DNA from: JAFECT01 sp036501825
GTDB taxonomy: Bacteria; Pseudomonadota; Alphaproteobacteria; Caulobacterales; Caulobacteraceae
Direction: 5' to 3'
Length of the DNA stretch: 64,000 nucleotides
NCBI GenBank assembly: GCA_036501825.1
Contig: DASXZP010000005.1
Location: 107,831-171,830 of the forward strand
Shown: piece by piece, positions 16,312-25,309 of the stretch
Layout: each line of letters begins with the position of its first letter
How positions within the stretch are numbered: position 1 is the first letter of the stretch
The notes under the pieces: generated by a model
What the model was told of the DNA's origin: nothing
The model's database searches: none
The model's input: only the letters and a program-made list of their open reading frames with translations
Translations under genes and position numbers: made by a program

Positions 16312-19300
16312 ATGAGAGTCCGACCCCGCTCCCCCCTGAATTTTTCCGGGCCTGAACCGCTGGTCCTGAAACCGTCGGACGTCCTGGAGACGAGCCAAGC
16401 CCCGGACTCGGAAGCGGAAACCCCGGCGCACGACGCACATCCGAACGCCGCGGACTTGGAAGCCGACGCCGTGGCCCATGCCGACCTCGCCCACGAGGTG
16501 CTGCCCACGCCCGAACCCCAGCCGGACGCCCACGCAGCGCCGGCGGCGGGCGTCGATGCGCCGCCGGTCGCGGCGACCTACCGGTCCGAGGGCGTCTTCG
16601 CCCGTTCCGGCCGCATCACCTTGAACCTGCGCGACCCCGAGCCGTCCGCCGGCGAGGATGACGACGACGCGCCGCTGATCCTCAGCCACCCCATCCCCAA
16701 CACGCCGGTCGAAGCCCCTGAGCCGGTCTTCTCCAATCCGGCCCACGAGATGCGGCCGCCGCTGCGCACAGCCGACCTTCGTCCCGAGCCGCCGCTGCCC
16801 GAGCCCCAACCGGAAGCGGTCGCGCCGCGCCCCGATCCGGCGCCGGCGCTCGCCCCGACGCCTGCGCCCGAAACGCCGATCATCACGCCGGTCGCCACCT
16901 TCGATGGCCGCTCCAAGCGCGCCCGCGGCAAGGCCGCCGCTATCCGCACCGTCGCCGGCGACACCGATCCCGCCGCCGGCGGCCGCTTCGCCTATCTGAT
17001 CGCCGCCGCGGTCTCGGTCCTGTGGGTCGGCACGGTCGGAGGCTGGGCCTTCTATCAGGCAGGCCTCGGCGAACTGCAGATGGCGCCCCTGAACCTCGCC
17101 ATGCTGACGATCGTCGCCCTCGGACCGGTCGGTCTGATCTTCACCGCCGCGCGACTGATGCGGCAGAGCGCACGGCTGATGGCCGAGACACGCCGGGCGC
17201 GCGATCTCTCCGAAGCCATGGTGGCGCCCGCGGCGCTGGCGGCAAAGGAAACCGTCGAACTGGTCCGGGCGCTGCGCGCCGAGATCGACGAGTCCACCGC
17301 GACCGCCCTGCGTGCGCGCAGCGAACTCTCCGACCTGCGCGACGCGCTGAAGGACCAGACGCGCGAACTGTCCGACGCCGCCGTCGAAGCCGAACGCGGC
17401 GCCAAGACCCTGCGCGAGAGCATGGGCCTCGAACGCGACGAGATGCAGAAGCTGGCGGCCCACCTCGACCAGCAGTCGGGCAATGTGCTGGAAGCGGTCG
17501 ACCGTCAGGCGCGCATGGTCGCCGACGCGTCGGACCTGGCGCAGACGCAACTCGGCGAAGCGGAGGCGGCGCTCGCCGCGCGCGCCGCCGACCTCGCCGC
17601 CGCCTCCACCGAAGCGCAGGACGCCGCGCGCCTCGCCGCCGACGATCTTGCGCGCCAGACCATCCGCCTGGAGACCGCGGGCTCCGGCGTAGCCGAACAG
17701 ATCCGCTCCGTCGAAGAAGGCCTGTCGCAACAGCGCGGCGCCCTGGTCAACGCCGCCTATGCGCTGCGCAGCGAGCAGGAAGACTTCTCGGCCCAGGTGG
17801 AAACCCAGCGCGCTCAGTTGATCGAAACGCTCAGCCACGCGCGGCTCGCGTCGGCCGACCTGTCCGACATCGCCCAGCGCAATTCCGAGGCGTTGAACGC
17901 CCTGGTGCACAAGGCCGGCGAAGAGATGAAGGTCCTCGCCGACGCCGCCGATCGCGAACGCAACACCTTCCACGACGACGCCGCCGTGGGCGTGGAGAAG
18001 TTCAAGACTCTTGCCGCCGACACCCGCGACGCCCTGCTGCGCGAGACCGAGCGCGGCCTGTCGCACATCGCCAATGCCGCCACCGACGCGCGCCGCCTCG
18101 CCGAAGAGTCCGTCGACGCCGCCCAGGCGCGCATTGAACAGCTGAACGAGAACGCGGCCGAAGCGGGCCGTCATCTCAACTCGACCATCCAGACCGCCGC
18201 TGAACGCGCCCAGGCGATGTTCGACCGGTCCGCCGCCATGCTTTCCGAAGCGGGCCGCCGCGCCGACGAGCATCTCGGCCTCGTCGCCCAGGGTACGGAG
18301 TCGCTGATCGAGCGGTCCTCGAGCCTGCTGGATCAGGCCGGCCGCGCCGCGGACGAACGCTTCAGCGCCGTCGCCGCGCGCGCCCGCGCCGTCGCCGACC
18401 AGTCCAACGCCCTGCTCGATCAGGCGAGCCGTGACGCCGACGAACGCTTTGCCGCGGCCGCCGCCCGCGCCCACGCGGTCGCCGATCAGTCCACCGCCAT
18501 GCTCGACCAGGCCAACCGCCAGGCCGACGAACGTTTCGCCGCCGCCGCCGCACGCGCGCATGCGCTGGTGGATCAGTCCGCGGTGATGATCGACGAGGCG
18601 GGCGAACGCTCCGCCGCGCGTCTGGAATCGAACCTCGCCGCCGTGCGCGCGGCGTTGAGCGACCTCGACCATGCGCTGAGCGACATCGACGGCCGCGCCG
18701 CGCGCCTGCCCGAAGCCGCGCGCGCCCGCGTCGACGAAATCAAGATCGCCGTCGAAGCCGGCATCGCCTCGGTCTCCGCCGCCGCGCAGAAAGCCGCCGC
18801 CGAGACGCTGGCGGTCGACGCCGCGTTCCAGGACCGGGTGAAGCGCAACTACGACATGCTGACCGAAGCCGTGCGTCTGATGACGGTGGTGAACGGCGCC
18901 GCGGCGGCAACGTCGGCGCGACCGGATCCGGCGTCGGAGCCGCGCCTCTCGGTGCGCACCCAGGCCCGCGCCGAGCGCCTGCAGCAACGCAACGACGAGT
19001 TCGCGACGCCCGACATCAAGGCCGCGCCGCAAGCGCCTGTGGCTCCGCCGGTCGCGCAAACGCCGGCTGTTACGCCTCAGCAACCGGTCATGCGCAGGCC
19101 CGAACCGCAGCCGCAGCCGCAAGCGCAGACCCAGCCGGAACCGGCGCCCGCCGGCGGCTCCTCCGCCCTGCGTCCGCGGCTTCGCCTGACGCCCACCCAG
19201 GCGGACAACGAAGTGAAGAGCGCCTTCGAACAGACCCCGCGTCGCGAGGTCGAGGGCTGGACCTGGCGCGACCTGCTGAACGGCATGGACAATCGCGGCG

Positions 19301-19722
19301 GCGGCGATGCCGCGCCGCCGAAGTCGCCCGAACCGCCCGCGGCGCGCGTGGACGACGCGGAGCTCGACAATCTGTCGGACCGCATCATCGACGAGATCGC
19401 GGCCCTGGGCGTCGATCCGAACGCCCTGTTGCCGCGCACGCGCATCGAGGAAGCCGCCGCCGCCTATCAACGCGGCGACTACGACGGCGCCCGCCTGGTC
19501 GCGCGCCGCGTGGCGCCGGCCGCTGTGCGCCGCATCGCGCGCCGCATCCTCACCGAACAGGGTCTGCGCGACGCCGCCGACCGTTTCGCCATCCGTTATG
19601 AGGCGCTGATCGATGAGGCGGCGCGCAAGGATCACGACGGTTTCCGCGTGCAGGCGCTGCTCAACTCCGATCCGGGCCGCGCCTTCCTGTTGATCGACGC
19701 CGCCATCGGCGACCTGAACTAG
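16312..19722 (+). CDS. tipN: TipN-like polar landmark protein with long coiled coil
   Basis: The protein has 1136 residues. A Pro/Glu/Ala-rich cytoplasmic N-terminus (about 1-220) precedes two transmembrane helices (about 227-250 and 262-283). An Ala/Glu/Arg-rich coiled coil then runs to about residue 870, followed by a Pro-rich linker. A conserved C-terminal helical domain ends it (LDNLSDRIIDEIAALGVDPN, RRIARRILTEQGLRDAADRF). This is the layout of Caulobacter TipN (882 residues), which marks the new pole, orients cell polarity and places flagella. The extra length lies in the N-terminal and coiled-coil parts, including 29-residue tandem repeats at residues 643-758. The next gene begins immediately after the stop. 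Confidence 0.85.
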   Translation: MRVRPRSPLNFSGPEPLVLKPSDVLETSQAPDSEAETPAHDAHPNAADLEADAVAHADLAHEVLPTPEPQPDAHAAPAAGVDAPPVAATYRSEGVFARSGRITLNLRDPEPSAGEDDDDAPLILSHPIPNTPVEAPEPVFSNPAHEMRPPLRTADLRPEPPLPEPQPEAVAPRPDPAPALAPTPAPETPIITPVATFDGRSKRARGKAAAIRTVAGDTDPAAGGRFAYLIAAAVSVLWVGTVGGWAFYQAGLGELQMAPLNLAMLTIVALGPVGLIFTAARLMRQSARLMAETRRARDLSEAMVAPAALAAKETVELVRALRAEIDESTATALRARSELSDLRDALKDQTRELSDAAVEAERGAKTLRESMGLERDEMQKLAAHLDQQSGNVLEAVDRQARMVADASDLAQTQLGEAEAALAARAADLAAASTEAQDAARLAADDLARQTIRLETAGSGVAEQIRSVEEGLSQQRGALVNAAYALRSEQEDFSAQVETQRAQLIETLSHARLASADLSDIAQRNSEALNALVHKAGEEMKVLADAADRERNTFHDDAAVGVEKFKTLAADTRDALLRETERGLSHIANAATDARRLAEESVDAAQARIEQLNENAAEAGRHLNSTIQTAAERAQAMFDRSAAMLSEAGRRADEHLGLVAQGTESLIERSSSLLDQAGRAADERFSAVAARARAVADQSNALLDQASRDADERFAAAAARAHAVADQSTAMLDQANRQADERFAAAAARAHALVDQSAVMIDEAGERSAARLESNLAAVRAALSDLDHALSDIDGRAARLPEAARARVDEIKIAVEAGIASVSAAAQKAAAETLAVDAAFQDRVKRNYDMLTEAVRLMTVVNGAAAATSARPDPASEPRLSVRTQARAERLQQRNDEFATPDIKAAPQAPVAPPVAQTPAVTPQQPVMRRPEPQPQPQAQTQPEPAPAGGSSALRPRLRLTPTQADNEVKSAFEQTPRREVEGWTWRDLLNGMDNRGGGDAAPPKSPEPPAARVDDAELDNLSDRIIDEIAALGVDPNALLPRTRIEEAAAAYQRGDYDGARLVARRVAPAAVRRIARRILTEQGLRDAADRFAIRYEALIDEAARKDHDGFRVQALLNSDPGRAFLLIDAAIGDLN
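18238..18585 (+). repeat. Four tandem 87-bp (29-residue) repeats inside the tipN coiled coil
   Basis: Residues 643-671, 672-700, 701-729 and 730-758 form a register of 29. The last three share the pattern LDQAxRxADERF, then AARA, then DQS, and the first is a diverged copy (MLSEAGRRADEHL). Fainter similarity continues to about residue 771. Twenty-nine residues is about eight helical turns, so each repeat presents the same face of a nearly straight helix. Confidence 0.85.
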
Positions 19723-20709
19723 TTGCGGCGGCTTTCAGTCCGCGAGGAAGTCTGGCCGCTCGCTCGGCCCTTCACCATCTCGCGTGGTTCCCGCACCGAG
19801 ACCCGCGTCGTCGTCGTCGAGATCGAGGATGAAGACGGCCGCGCCCGCGGTCGGGGCGAGTCCGTGCCCTATCCGCGCTATGACGAAAGCGTCGAGGGCG
19901 TGCTGGCCCAGATCGACGCCGTGCGCGACGACCTCGAAGCCGGCCTCGACCGCGCCCTGTTGCAGAGCCGCCTGCCGCCCGGCGCCGCGCGCAACGCGGT
20001 CGACTGCGCCCTGTGGGACCTGGAGGCCAAGGTATCTGGCCGGCGTGCGTGGATGCTGGCGGGCCTGGCCGAGCCGCACCCGGTCACCACCGCCTTCACC
20101 ATCTCGCTCGATACGCCGCAGGCCATGGCGGCCGCGGCGCGCGAAGCGGCGGACCGGCCGCTGTTGAAATTGAAACTCGGCGGCGGCCGCGATCTGGAAC
20201 GGGTCCAGGCGGTTCGCGCCGCGGCGGCCAAGGCGCGGCTGATCGTCGACGCCAACGAGGCCATGAGCTTCGAAGACCTGACCCGCCTGGCGCCCGAGTT
20301 TGCGCGGCTCGGCGTCGAGCTGATCGAACAGCCGCTGCCGGCAGGGGCCGATGAGGCTTTGGAGAACTATGACAGTCCTGTGACGCTTTGCGCCGACGAG
20401 AGTCTGCACACGCGGGCGGAACTCGAGGCCTGCGCGCGGCGCTACGGCGCGGTCAATGTGAAGCTGGACAAGACCGGCGGCCTGACCGAAGCGCTGGCGC
20501 TCAGCCGCGAAGCCCGCGCACGGGGCCTTAAACTCATGATCGGATGCATGGTTTCGACGTCGCTATCGATCGCGCCGGCTTCGCTGTGCGCACAGGACGC
20601 CGCGGTCGTCGACCTCGACGCACCGTTGCTGTTGGCGCACGACCGCAAGCCCGGATTGCGCATCGACGGATCGACCATCGCGCCGCCCGATGCGGCCCTC
20701 TGGGGATAA
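19723..20709 (+). CDS. L-Ala-D/L-Glu (dipeptide) epimerase, enolase superfamily
   Basis: The protein has 328 residues. Enolase-superfamily residues are all in place: Lys149-x-Lys151 (LLKLKLGG), metal ligands Asp176 (VDANEA), Glu202 (IEQP) and Asp225 (CADES), and Lys247 (VNVKLDK). The 20s loop FTISRGSRTE is typical of muropeptide dipeptide epimerases (YcjG/YkfB). It converts L-Ala-D-Glu to L-Ala-L-Glu during peptidoglycan recycling. Translation appears to start at a TTG directly adjoining the tipN stop codon; there is no other plausible start before the conserved REEVWPLARPF strand. Confidence 0.9.
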   Translation: MRRLSVREEVWPLARPFTISRGSRTETRVVVVEIEDEDGRARGRGESVPYPRYDESVEGVLAQIDAVRDDLEAGLDRALLQSRLPPGAARNAVDCALWDLEAKVSGRRAWMLAGLAEPHPVTTAFTISLDTPQAMAAAAREAADRPLLKLKLGGGRDLERVQAVRAAAAKARLIVDANEAMSFEDLTRLAPEFARLGVELIEQPLPAGADEALENYDSPVTLCADESLHTRAELEACARRYGAVNVKLDKTGGLTEALALSREARARGLKLMIGCMVSTSLSIAPASLCAQDAAVVDLDAPLLLAHDRKPGLRIDGSTIAPPDAALWG

Positions 20710-20863
20710 GCCTGTGGATAACCCGCGCGAGTGAGGCCAATCGGTCTCACCTCGACCCTTCGCGGGGCGATTCGTTCAGCGGATCACCGTTCACGCTTGA
20801 CCGTCGCCCCTCTCCCCGACAGTTTGATGACGCGGCGTCCTGTCAGACATGCGCCGGGGGCAC

Positions 20864-21535
20864 ATGGATACGTCCGACCACGCCGGGTCCGCCCGGACCG
20901 CGCTGCTGATCACGGGGTTCGGTCCGTTCCCGGGCGCTCCGGTCAATCCTTCCGCAGAAATCGTGCAACGTCTGATCGACCAGGCTTGGTCGCCTCGCGG
21001 CGCGCGCGTGCGGGCCCTGGTCGCGCCAGTGCGCTGGTCCGGCTCGGCCGAAACCATCGATGAAGCTTTGCGGGAGGGCCGCTGCGACGGCGCCCTTTTG
21101 CTGGGGGTCGCCGGCAAGGCGCGCGAGTTCCGCGTCGAGATGCGCGCGCGCAACCACGTCGACCGCCACAAGCCGGACGCCGACGGCAAGCTGTGGCGTA
21201 ACGAAAAGATCGACCCCACCGGTCCCGCCGTCGCGCGGTCGACCGCGCCGGTGGCGGAAATGGTCCGCGCCATTCAGGACGTGGGCTATCCGAGCGTCGC
21301 CTCGTCTGACGCGGGCGACTATCTCTGCAACTTCAGCTTCTACCGCCTGCTGACCGGCGTCGGTGACGGCGTCGACGGACCGCCGGTCGGATTTCTGCAC
21401 ATCCCGCGTTTCTTCGAGCGCGACGGAGTCGATGTTCCGGTCGAACTCGACGATCTGGAACGCGCCGTGAAGGCCGCGGCCACCGCCTTTGCCTTCAGCC
21501 TGATGCCGCGGACGGCCGCCCTCGCCCTAGCCTGA
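20864..21535 (+). CDS. pcp: Pyroglutamyl-peptidase I family cysteine peptidase (C15)
   Basis: The protein has 223 residues from ATG 20864 (ATG 20849 is possible). The catalytic triad fits family C15: Glu92 in FRVEMRARN, Cys155 in SSDAGDYLCN, and His179 in GFLHIPR. The N-terminal LLITGFGPFPGAPVNPS is the family's opening signature. It removes N-terminal pyroglutamate from peptides in the cytoplasm. It follows a muropeptide epimerase and precedes a proline iminopeptidase, suggesting peptide salvage. Its 3' end overlaps the convergent MFS gene by 41 bp. Confidence 0.9.
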   Translation: MDTSDHAGSARTALLITGFGPFPGAPVNPSAEIVQRLIDQAWSPRGARVRALVAPVRWSGSAETIDEALREGRCDGALLLGVAGKAREFRVEMRARNHVDRHKPDADGKLWRNEKIDPTGPAVARSTAPVAEMVRAIQDVGYPSVASSDAGDYLCNFSFYRLLTGVGDGVDGPPVGFLHIPRFFERDGVDVPVELDDLERAVKAAATAFAFSLMPRTAALALA

Positions 21536-22676
21536 ACGCGAGCACCAATCCCATCACCGACAGCGCGCTCATCGCCAGATAGGCGTAGGCGCCGTAACGG
21601 TCGTACAGAGCGCCCGACAGAATCGTCGCCAGCCCGATCAGCACGCCCGACGACAGGGCCGAACTCAGTGTCTGGCCCGCGGACTGCGCCTCACGCGGCG
21701 CAATCTCTTCCACCAGGTGCAGACCGCCGATGTAGCAGGCGGTGAAGGTCAGCGCGTGCAGGATCTGCAGCGGCCAGAGCAGCCACAGCGGCGGCGCGAA
21801 GGCGAAGGCCGTCCAGCGCACGACCCCGCCCAGGCCGCCGAGCAGCACCAGATTCAACGGCCCGACCTTTCGCCGCCACGGCTCGAAGAACCAGAAGAAG
21901 ACGATCTCGGCGGTGACGCCGGCGCCCCACAGCAGGCCGGTGGTCTGGTCGCTCAGCCCCTGCGCCTTCCACAGGATCGCGGAAAAGCCGTAGTAGGTCG
22001 CGTGCGCCGCCTGGATCAGGCCCACGGCGCAGATGGCGGTCATGAACTTCCCATCGCCGACCAGACGGCCGAGGCCCTGGAAGCGCGCCGCGCGGCTGAC
22101 CGGTCCGTCGTCGTTCACCGGCTCGCGCGGCAGAATAAGCGCCGCGACCAGCGACGATGCCGCGATCGCCGCCATCATCCAGACCAGCACCGCATTGGTG
22201 CCCGTTCGCGTGATCAGCCAGCCCATCACGACGTTAGCCAGAATGAAGGCGAGCGAGCCCACGCCGCGCGGCACGGCGAAGCGATAACCCTCGCGCCGCG
22301 AGCGGCGCAACGACAGCACGTCGATCAGCGGAATGATCGCGCCCAGCGCCGTCGCAGCTACGAACCACAGCGCCAGCCACGCCGCCAAGCCGCGCGTCAG
22401 GCCGATGGCGACATAGGCCGCGAAGGTCGCGAGCCCCAGCAGAGCGATGGCCGTGCGCCGCAGCGTGAAACTGTCGGCCCAGACCGCGATCAGCGGGCTG
22501 GAAACCAGCCGCGCCAGCATCGGCGCGCCGAGCACCACCCCGATCTCCGCCCCGCTCAGCCCGTGGGCGGAGAACCAGCGCCCGATGAACGGCAGGCTGA
22601 CGCCGGTGCCCGCGAAGGTCACCGCGTAGAAGAGCGCCAACCGCCACACGCCGCCGCTGAGGCTCGTTTTCAGCAT
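21495..22676 (-). CDS. MFS transporter, HcaT/phenylpropionate-permease-like (MFS_1-type)
   Basis: The protein has 393 residues from ATG 22676 with twelve predicted helices. The N-terminal YAVTFAGTGVSLPFIGRWF and GAEIGVVLGAPMLARLVSSP follow the HcaT/LacY-like subfamily pattern, and the Arg-rich loop LSLRRSRREGYRFAVPR with GVGSLAF matches 3-phenylpropionate-type MFS proteins. The substrate is unknown. It is divergent from DUF423 with 21 bp between starts, and its end is antisense to the end of pcp. Confidence 0.82.
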   Translation of the reverse strand: MLKTSLSGGVWRLALFYAVTFAGTGVSLPFIGRWFSAHGLSGAEIGVVLGAPMLARLVSSPLIAVWADSFTLRRTAIALLGLATFAAYVAIGLTRGLAAWLALWFVAATALGAIIPLIDVLSLRRSRREGYRFAVPRGVGSLAFILANVVMGWLITRTGTNAVLVWMMAAIAASSLVAALILPREPVNDDGPVSRAARFQGLGRLVGDGKFMTAICAVGLIQAAHATYYGFSAILWKAQGLSDQTTGLLWGAGVTAEIVFFWFFEPWRRKVGPLNLVLLGGLGGVVRWTAFAFAPPLWLLWPLQILHALTFTACYIGGLHLVEEIAPREAQSAGQTLSSALSSGVLIGLATILSGALYDRYGAYAYLAMSALSVMGLVLAFRLGRGRPSAASG

Positions 22677-22697
22677 GGGGCTGCTATAACCTGAGCC

Positions 22698-23096
22698 ATG
22701 GCCTTGTCGAACCGATGGATCCTGGCGCTGGCGGCGCTGAACGGGTTTCTGGGCGTGGCGCTGGGCGCGCTGGCGACCCACGGCGTCGCCGACCCGCATG
22801 CGAAGGAGCTGATCCGCACCGGCGCGCTCTATCAGCTGATCCACGGCGCGGCCGCCGCCGCCGTTCTGTCCCGCTCGCGCTGGAGCGCGCTGCTGATGTC
22901 GGCCGGCGCCTTCCTGTTCGGCGTCTCGATCTACGCCCTCGCTTTCGCGACCCAGCCGTCCGGCGCGTCGATGGCGGCCATGCTCCCGATCCTTGGGCCG
23001 GTGACCCCGCTCGGTGGCCTGCTGATGATGGCTGGCTGGCTTGGCCTGCTGGTCACAGCCTTCCGCCGAAAACCGGGCCAGCCGGAAAACCCTTGA
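22698..23096 (+). CDS. DUF423 small membrane protein
   Basis: The protein has 132 residues and four membrane helices. The N-terminal ALAALNGFLGVALGALATHG and the C-terminal LGPVTPLGGLLMMAGWLGL are diagnostic for DUF423. The function is unknown across the family. It sits 31 bp before pip on the same strand and may be cotranscribed with it. Confidence 0.92.
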   Translation: MALSNRWILALAALNGFLGVALGALATHGVADPHAKELIRTGALYQLIHGAAAAAVLSRSRWSALLMSAGAFLFGVSIYALAFATQPSGASMAAMLPILGPVTPLGGLLMMAGWLGLLVTAFRRKPGQPENP

Positions 23097-23127
23097 CCTC
23101 TCAACTATCTCTGGCGAGAGAGTCCGC

Positions 23128-24102
23128 ATGGCCGCGTTCCAGACCGATGCCTCCCGCCGGGGGCTGTTTCCCGAGATTGAGCCCTTCGCCTACGGCTGGA
23201 TGCCGACGGAGTCGAAGCACGAGGTTTACTACGAAGAATGCGGCCTGCCGGGCGGGCGGCCTGCGGTGGTGCTCCACGGCGGCCCGGGCGGGGCGATCAA
23301 CCCCGGCATGCGGCGCTTCTTCGATCCGACCAAGTGGCGCACCACCCTGTTCGACCAGCGCGGCTGCGGCCGCTCGCGCCCGCACGCGATCTTGGACGAC
23401 AACGACACCTGGAAGCTGATCGAGGACATCGAGCGCCTGCGCGAACGTTGCGGCGTGGAAAAGTGGACCGTGTTCGGCGGCTCGTGGGGATCGACGCTCG
23501 CGCTGGCCTACGCGATCACCCATCCTGACCGCGTCGACGCGCTGATCCTGCGCGGCGTGTTCCTGCTGACCAAGCGCGAGCTCGCCTGGTTCTACCAGGA
23601 CGGCGCCTCGATGGTGTTCCCCGATGCGTGGGAGCGTTACCTGGCGCCGATCCCCGCGGCCGAGCGCGGCGACATGATGGGCGCCTACTACAAGCGCCTG
23701 ACCAGCGCCGATCCGGACGAGCGTCTGGAAGCCGCGGTCGCGTGGTCTTCCTGGGAAGGCGACACCATCTCGGTGCGCGGCCCCGAGGCGCGGCCGGAGA
23801 AGTTCGCCGAAGCCGACTTCGCCATCGCCTTTGCGCGGCTGGAGTGTTGGTACTTCGTCAACAACGGCTTCCTGCCGGAAGAAGGCTGGATCCTGAAGAA
23901 CGTCGACAAGATCCGCCACATCCCGACCTGGATCGTGCAGGGCCGCTTCGACATGGTCACGCCCATGGAAAGCGCCTGGTCGCTGAAACAGGCGTTCCCG
24001 GAAGCCAACCTCGAGGTCATCGGCGACGCGGGCCACGCCTCGACCGAACCGGGCATCATCGACGCCCTGGTGCGCGCAACGGACGAGGCGTTCAAGCTGT
24101 AA
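23128..24102 (+). CDS. pip: Proline iminopeptidase (alpha/beta hydrolase, S33)
   Basis: The protein has 324 residues from ATG 23128 (GAGAG upstream). The oxyanion segment VLHGGPGGAINPGMRRFFDP, the FDQRGCGRSRPH block and the nucleophile elbow FGGSWGSTLAL are all characteristic of bacterial proline iminopeptidase. The acid lies in VQGRFDMVTP and the catalytic His in GDAGHAS. It releases N-terminal proline from peptides. A strong terminator follows about 80 bp downstream. Confidence 0.95.
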   Translation: MAAFQTDASRRGLFPEIEPFAYGWMPTESKHEVYYEECGLPGGRPAVVLHGGPGGAINPGMRRFFDPTKWRTTLFDQRGCGRSRPHAILDDNDTWKLIEDIERLRERCGVEKWTVFGGSWGSTLALAYAITHPDRVDALILRGVFLLTKRELAWFYQDGASMVFPDAWERYLAPIPAAERGDMMGAYYKRLTSADPDERLEAAVAWSSWEGDTISVRGPEARPEKFAEADFAIAFARLECWYFVNNGFLPEEGWILKNVDKIRHIPTWIVQGRFDMVTPMESAWSLKQAFPEANLEVIGDAGHASTEPGIIDALVRATDEAFKL

Positions 24103-24111
24103 GGGCAATTT

Positions 24112-24235
24112 ACCACTAAGCGCACTAAGCGCACGAAGCCGTCGCGCGCCCGTCCAGCGCCGCTTGCATTTGATTGATCGACCGCGCAGCGCGCGGTCCT
24201 TTTCATATCTTTGTGTGCTTCGTGCGCTTCGTGGT
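24112..24235. repeat. Palindromic repeat with 27-bp arms built from 9-bp units
   Basis: The left arm (24112-24138) reads ACCACTAAG, CGCACTAAG, CGCACGAAG. The right arm (24209-24235) is its reverse complement with four mismatches, both T/G or A/G differences. Between the arms lies a rho-independent-type hairpin. The element fills the whole gap between the convergent pip and serine-hydrolase genes. Confidence 0.8.
24180..24204 (+). terminator. Rho-independent terminator after pip
   Basis: A perfect 8-bp stem (GACCGCGC / GCGCGGTC) with a 3-base loop is followed by CTTTTC on the plus strand. It lies inside the palindromic repeat. The minus direction lacks a T-run, so it mainly ends pip transcription. 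Confidence 0.75.
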
Positions 24236-24240
24236 CCGTC

Positions 24241-25299
24241 TTACTTGTTGAAAGCAACGTACTGCCCGATCAAGCCCTTCGCCAACGGCTCGATGCGCGC
24301 CTCGTCGTCGTTCGAGAGAACGATCACGGTCAGGTTGAGATCGGGAACGCGGTAGACCACGGCGCCAAAGCCTGGGCCGTGACCGTTGTGCCACCAGGCG
24401 CGATGGCCCGCGACCTTGTCGGTGACCCAGCCATAGCCGAAGCCGTGGCCCCAGTCGGTGAACATGGCCTTGGTGGATGCGCTCGATAGCACGCCCCCCG
24501 CGAACAGGGCGTCTTCCCATTTGAGGAGATCACCGGCGGTGGAATAGACCGCGCCGGCGCCCGAAGCGCGGACGTTCACCGCCCAAGCGGTGGTGATCCA
24601 TTTGCCGTTTTCTTCGAGGTTACCGACCGCGCGGTGCGGCGGCGCGATGTCGCCGGCGAGACCGGTATGCGCCATGCCGAGCGGCTGGAAGAAGCGCTTG
24701 TGCATGAACACGTCGAGCGTCTGACGGGTGAGCCGCTCCACGATCAGGCCCAGCAGGACATAGCCGGTATTGTCGTACTTGAACTTCGTCCCCGGCGGAG
24801 CCTCCAGCGGGAGGTCGCGCACCAGGGCGATCACGTCCTCTGGCTGCTTACCCATCCAGCTGTCGAACTTGGCGCCAAGTACAGCGGTGTGGTTGGGGAT
24901 GCCGGAGGTGTGGGCCAGGAGATGCTGCACGGTGACGTCGCGCCATGACGCCGGCGCCTCGGAGATGTATTTGCCGACGTGGTCATCGGGAGATAGGGCG
25001 CCGTCGTCCACCAATGTCAGCACCGCGGCGGCGGTGAATTGCTTGGTGATTGAGCCGAGGTGGAAGAGAGTCCGCATGTCATTGCGAATTTTTCGCGAGC
25101 GATCCGCGTAACCCACGGCTATTTCGAAAACCGGGCGACCATTGCGCGCCATCAGGACCACGCCGTCGGTGAACGCGCGGTCGGCGTAGGTCTTTACCAA
25201 GGCCGTAAACGCGGCGGTGTCGGTATGAGCGTCGGCGCGGCGGGCGACACCGAGGGCGGCGGCGCCGGCTAAACCAAAGAAGGACCGGCGCGTCGTCAT
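24241..25299 (-). CDS. Tat-exported serine hydrolase of the class C beta-lactamase / PBP-like family
   Basis: The protein has 352 residues. The twin-arginine signal (TTRRSFFGLAGAAAL) predicts folded export. The catalytic Ser83-x-x-Lys86 (GSITKQF) and Tyr175-Asp-Asn177 (KYDNTG) match the beta-lactamase/DD-peptidase superfamily, and WHNGHGPGF near the C-terminus is the third (KTG-equivalent) motif region. The substrate could be a D-amino-acid peptide, an ester or a muropeptide. It lies 10 bp downstream of rodA on the same strand, so it may be the distal gene of the elongasome operon. Confidence 0.88.
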   Translation of the reverse strand: MTTRRSFFGLAGAAALGVARRADAHTDTAAFTALVKTYADRAFTDGVVLMARNGRPVFEIAVGYADRSRKIRNDMRTLFHLGSITKQFTAAAVLTLVDDGALSPDDHVGKYISEAPASWRDVTVQHLLAHTSGIPNHTAVLGAKFDSWMGKQPEDVIALVRDLPLEAPPGTKFKYDNTGYVLLGLIVERLTRQTLDVFMHKRFFQPLGMAHTGLAGDIAPPHRAVGNLEENGKWITTAWAVNVRASGAGAVYSTAGDLLKWEDALFAGGVLSSASTKAMFTDWGHGFGYGWVTDKVAGHRAWWHNGHGPGFGAVVYRVPDLNLTVIVLSNDDEARIEPLAKGLIGQYVAFNK

Positions 25300-25309
25300 G
25301 GGGTTGTCT

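Noticed and set aside
18238..18585. Tandem DNA repeats as a CRISPR or satellite
   Set aside because: The 87-bp units are in frame, have no spacers and encode the TipN coiled coil; they are a protein repeat.
15946..19635. A 1229-codon open frame on the minus strand opposite tipN
   Set aside because: It is antisense to a clearly conserved protein. Long stop-free antisense frames are expected where Ala/Arg/Glu codons dominate at high GC, and it has no recognisable start, domain or balanced composition.
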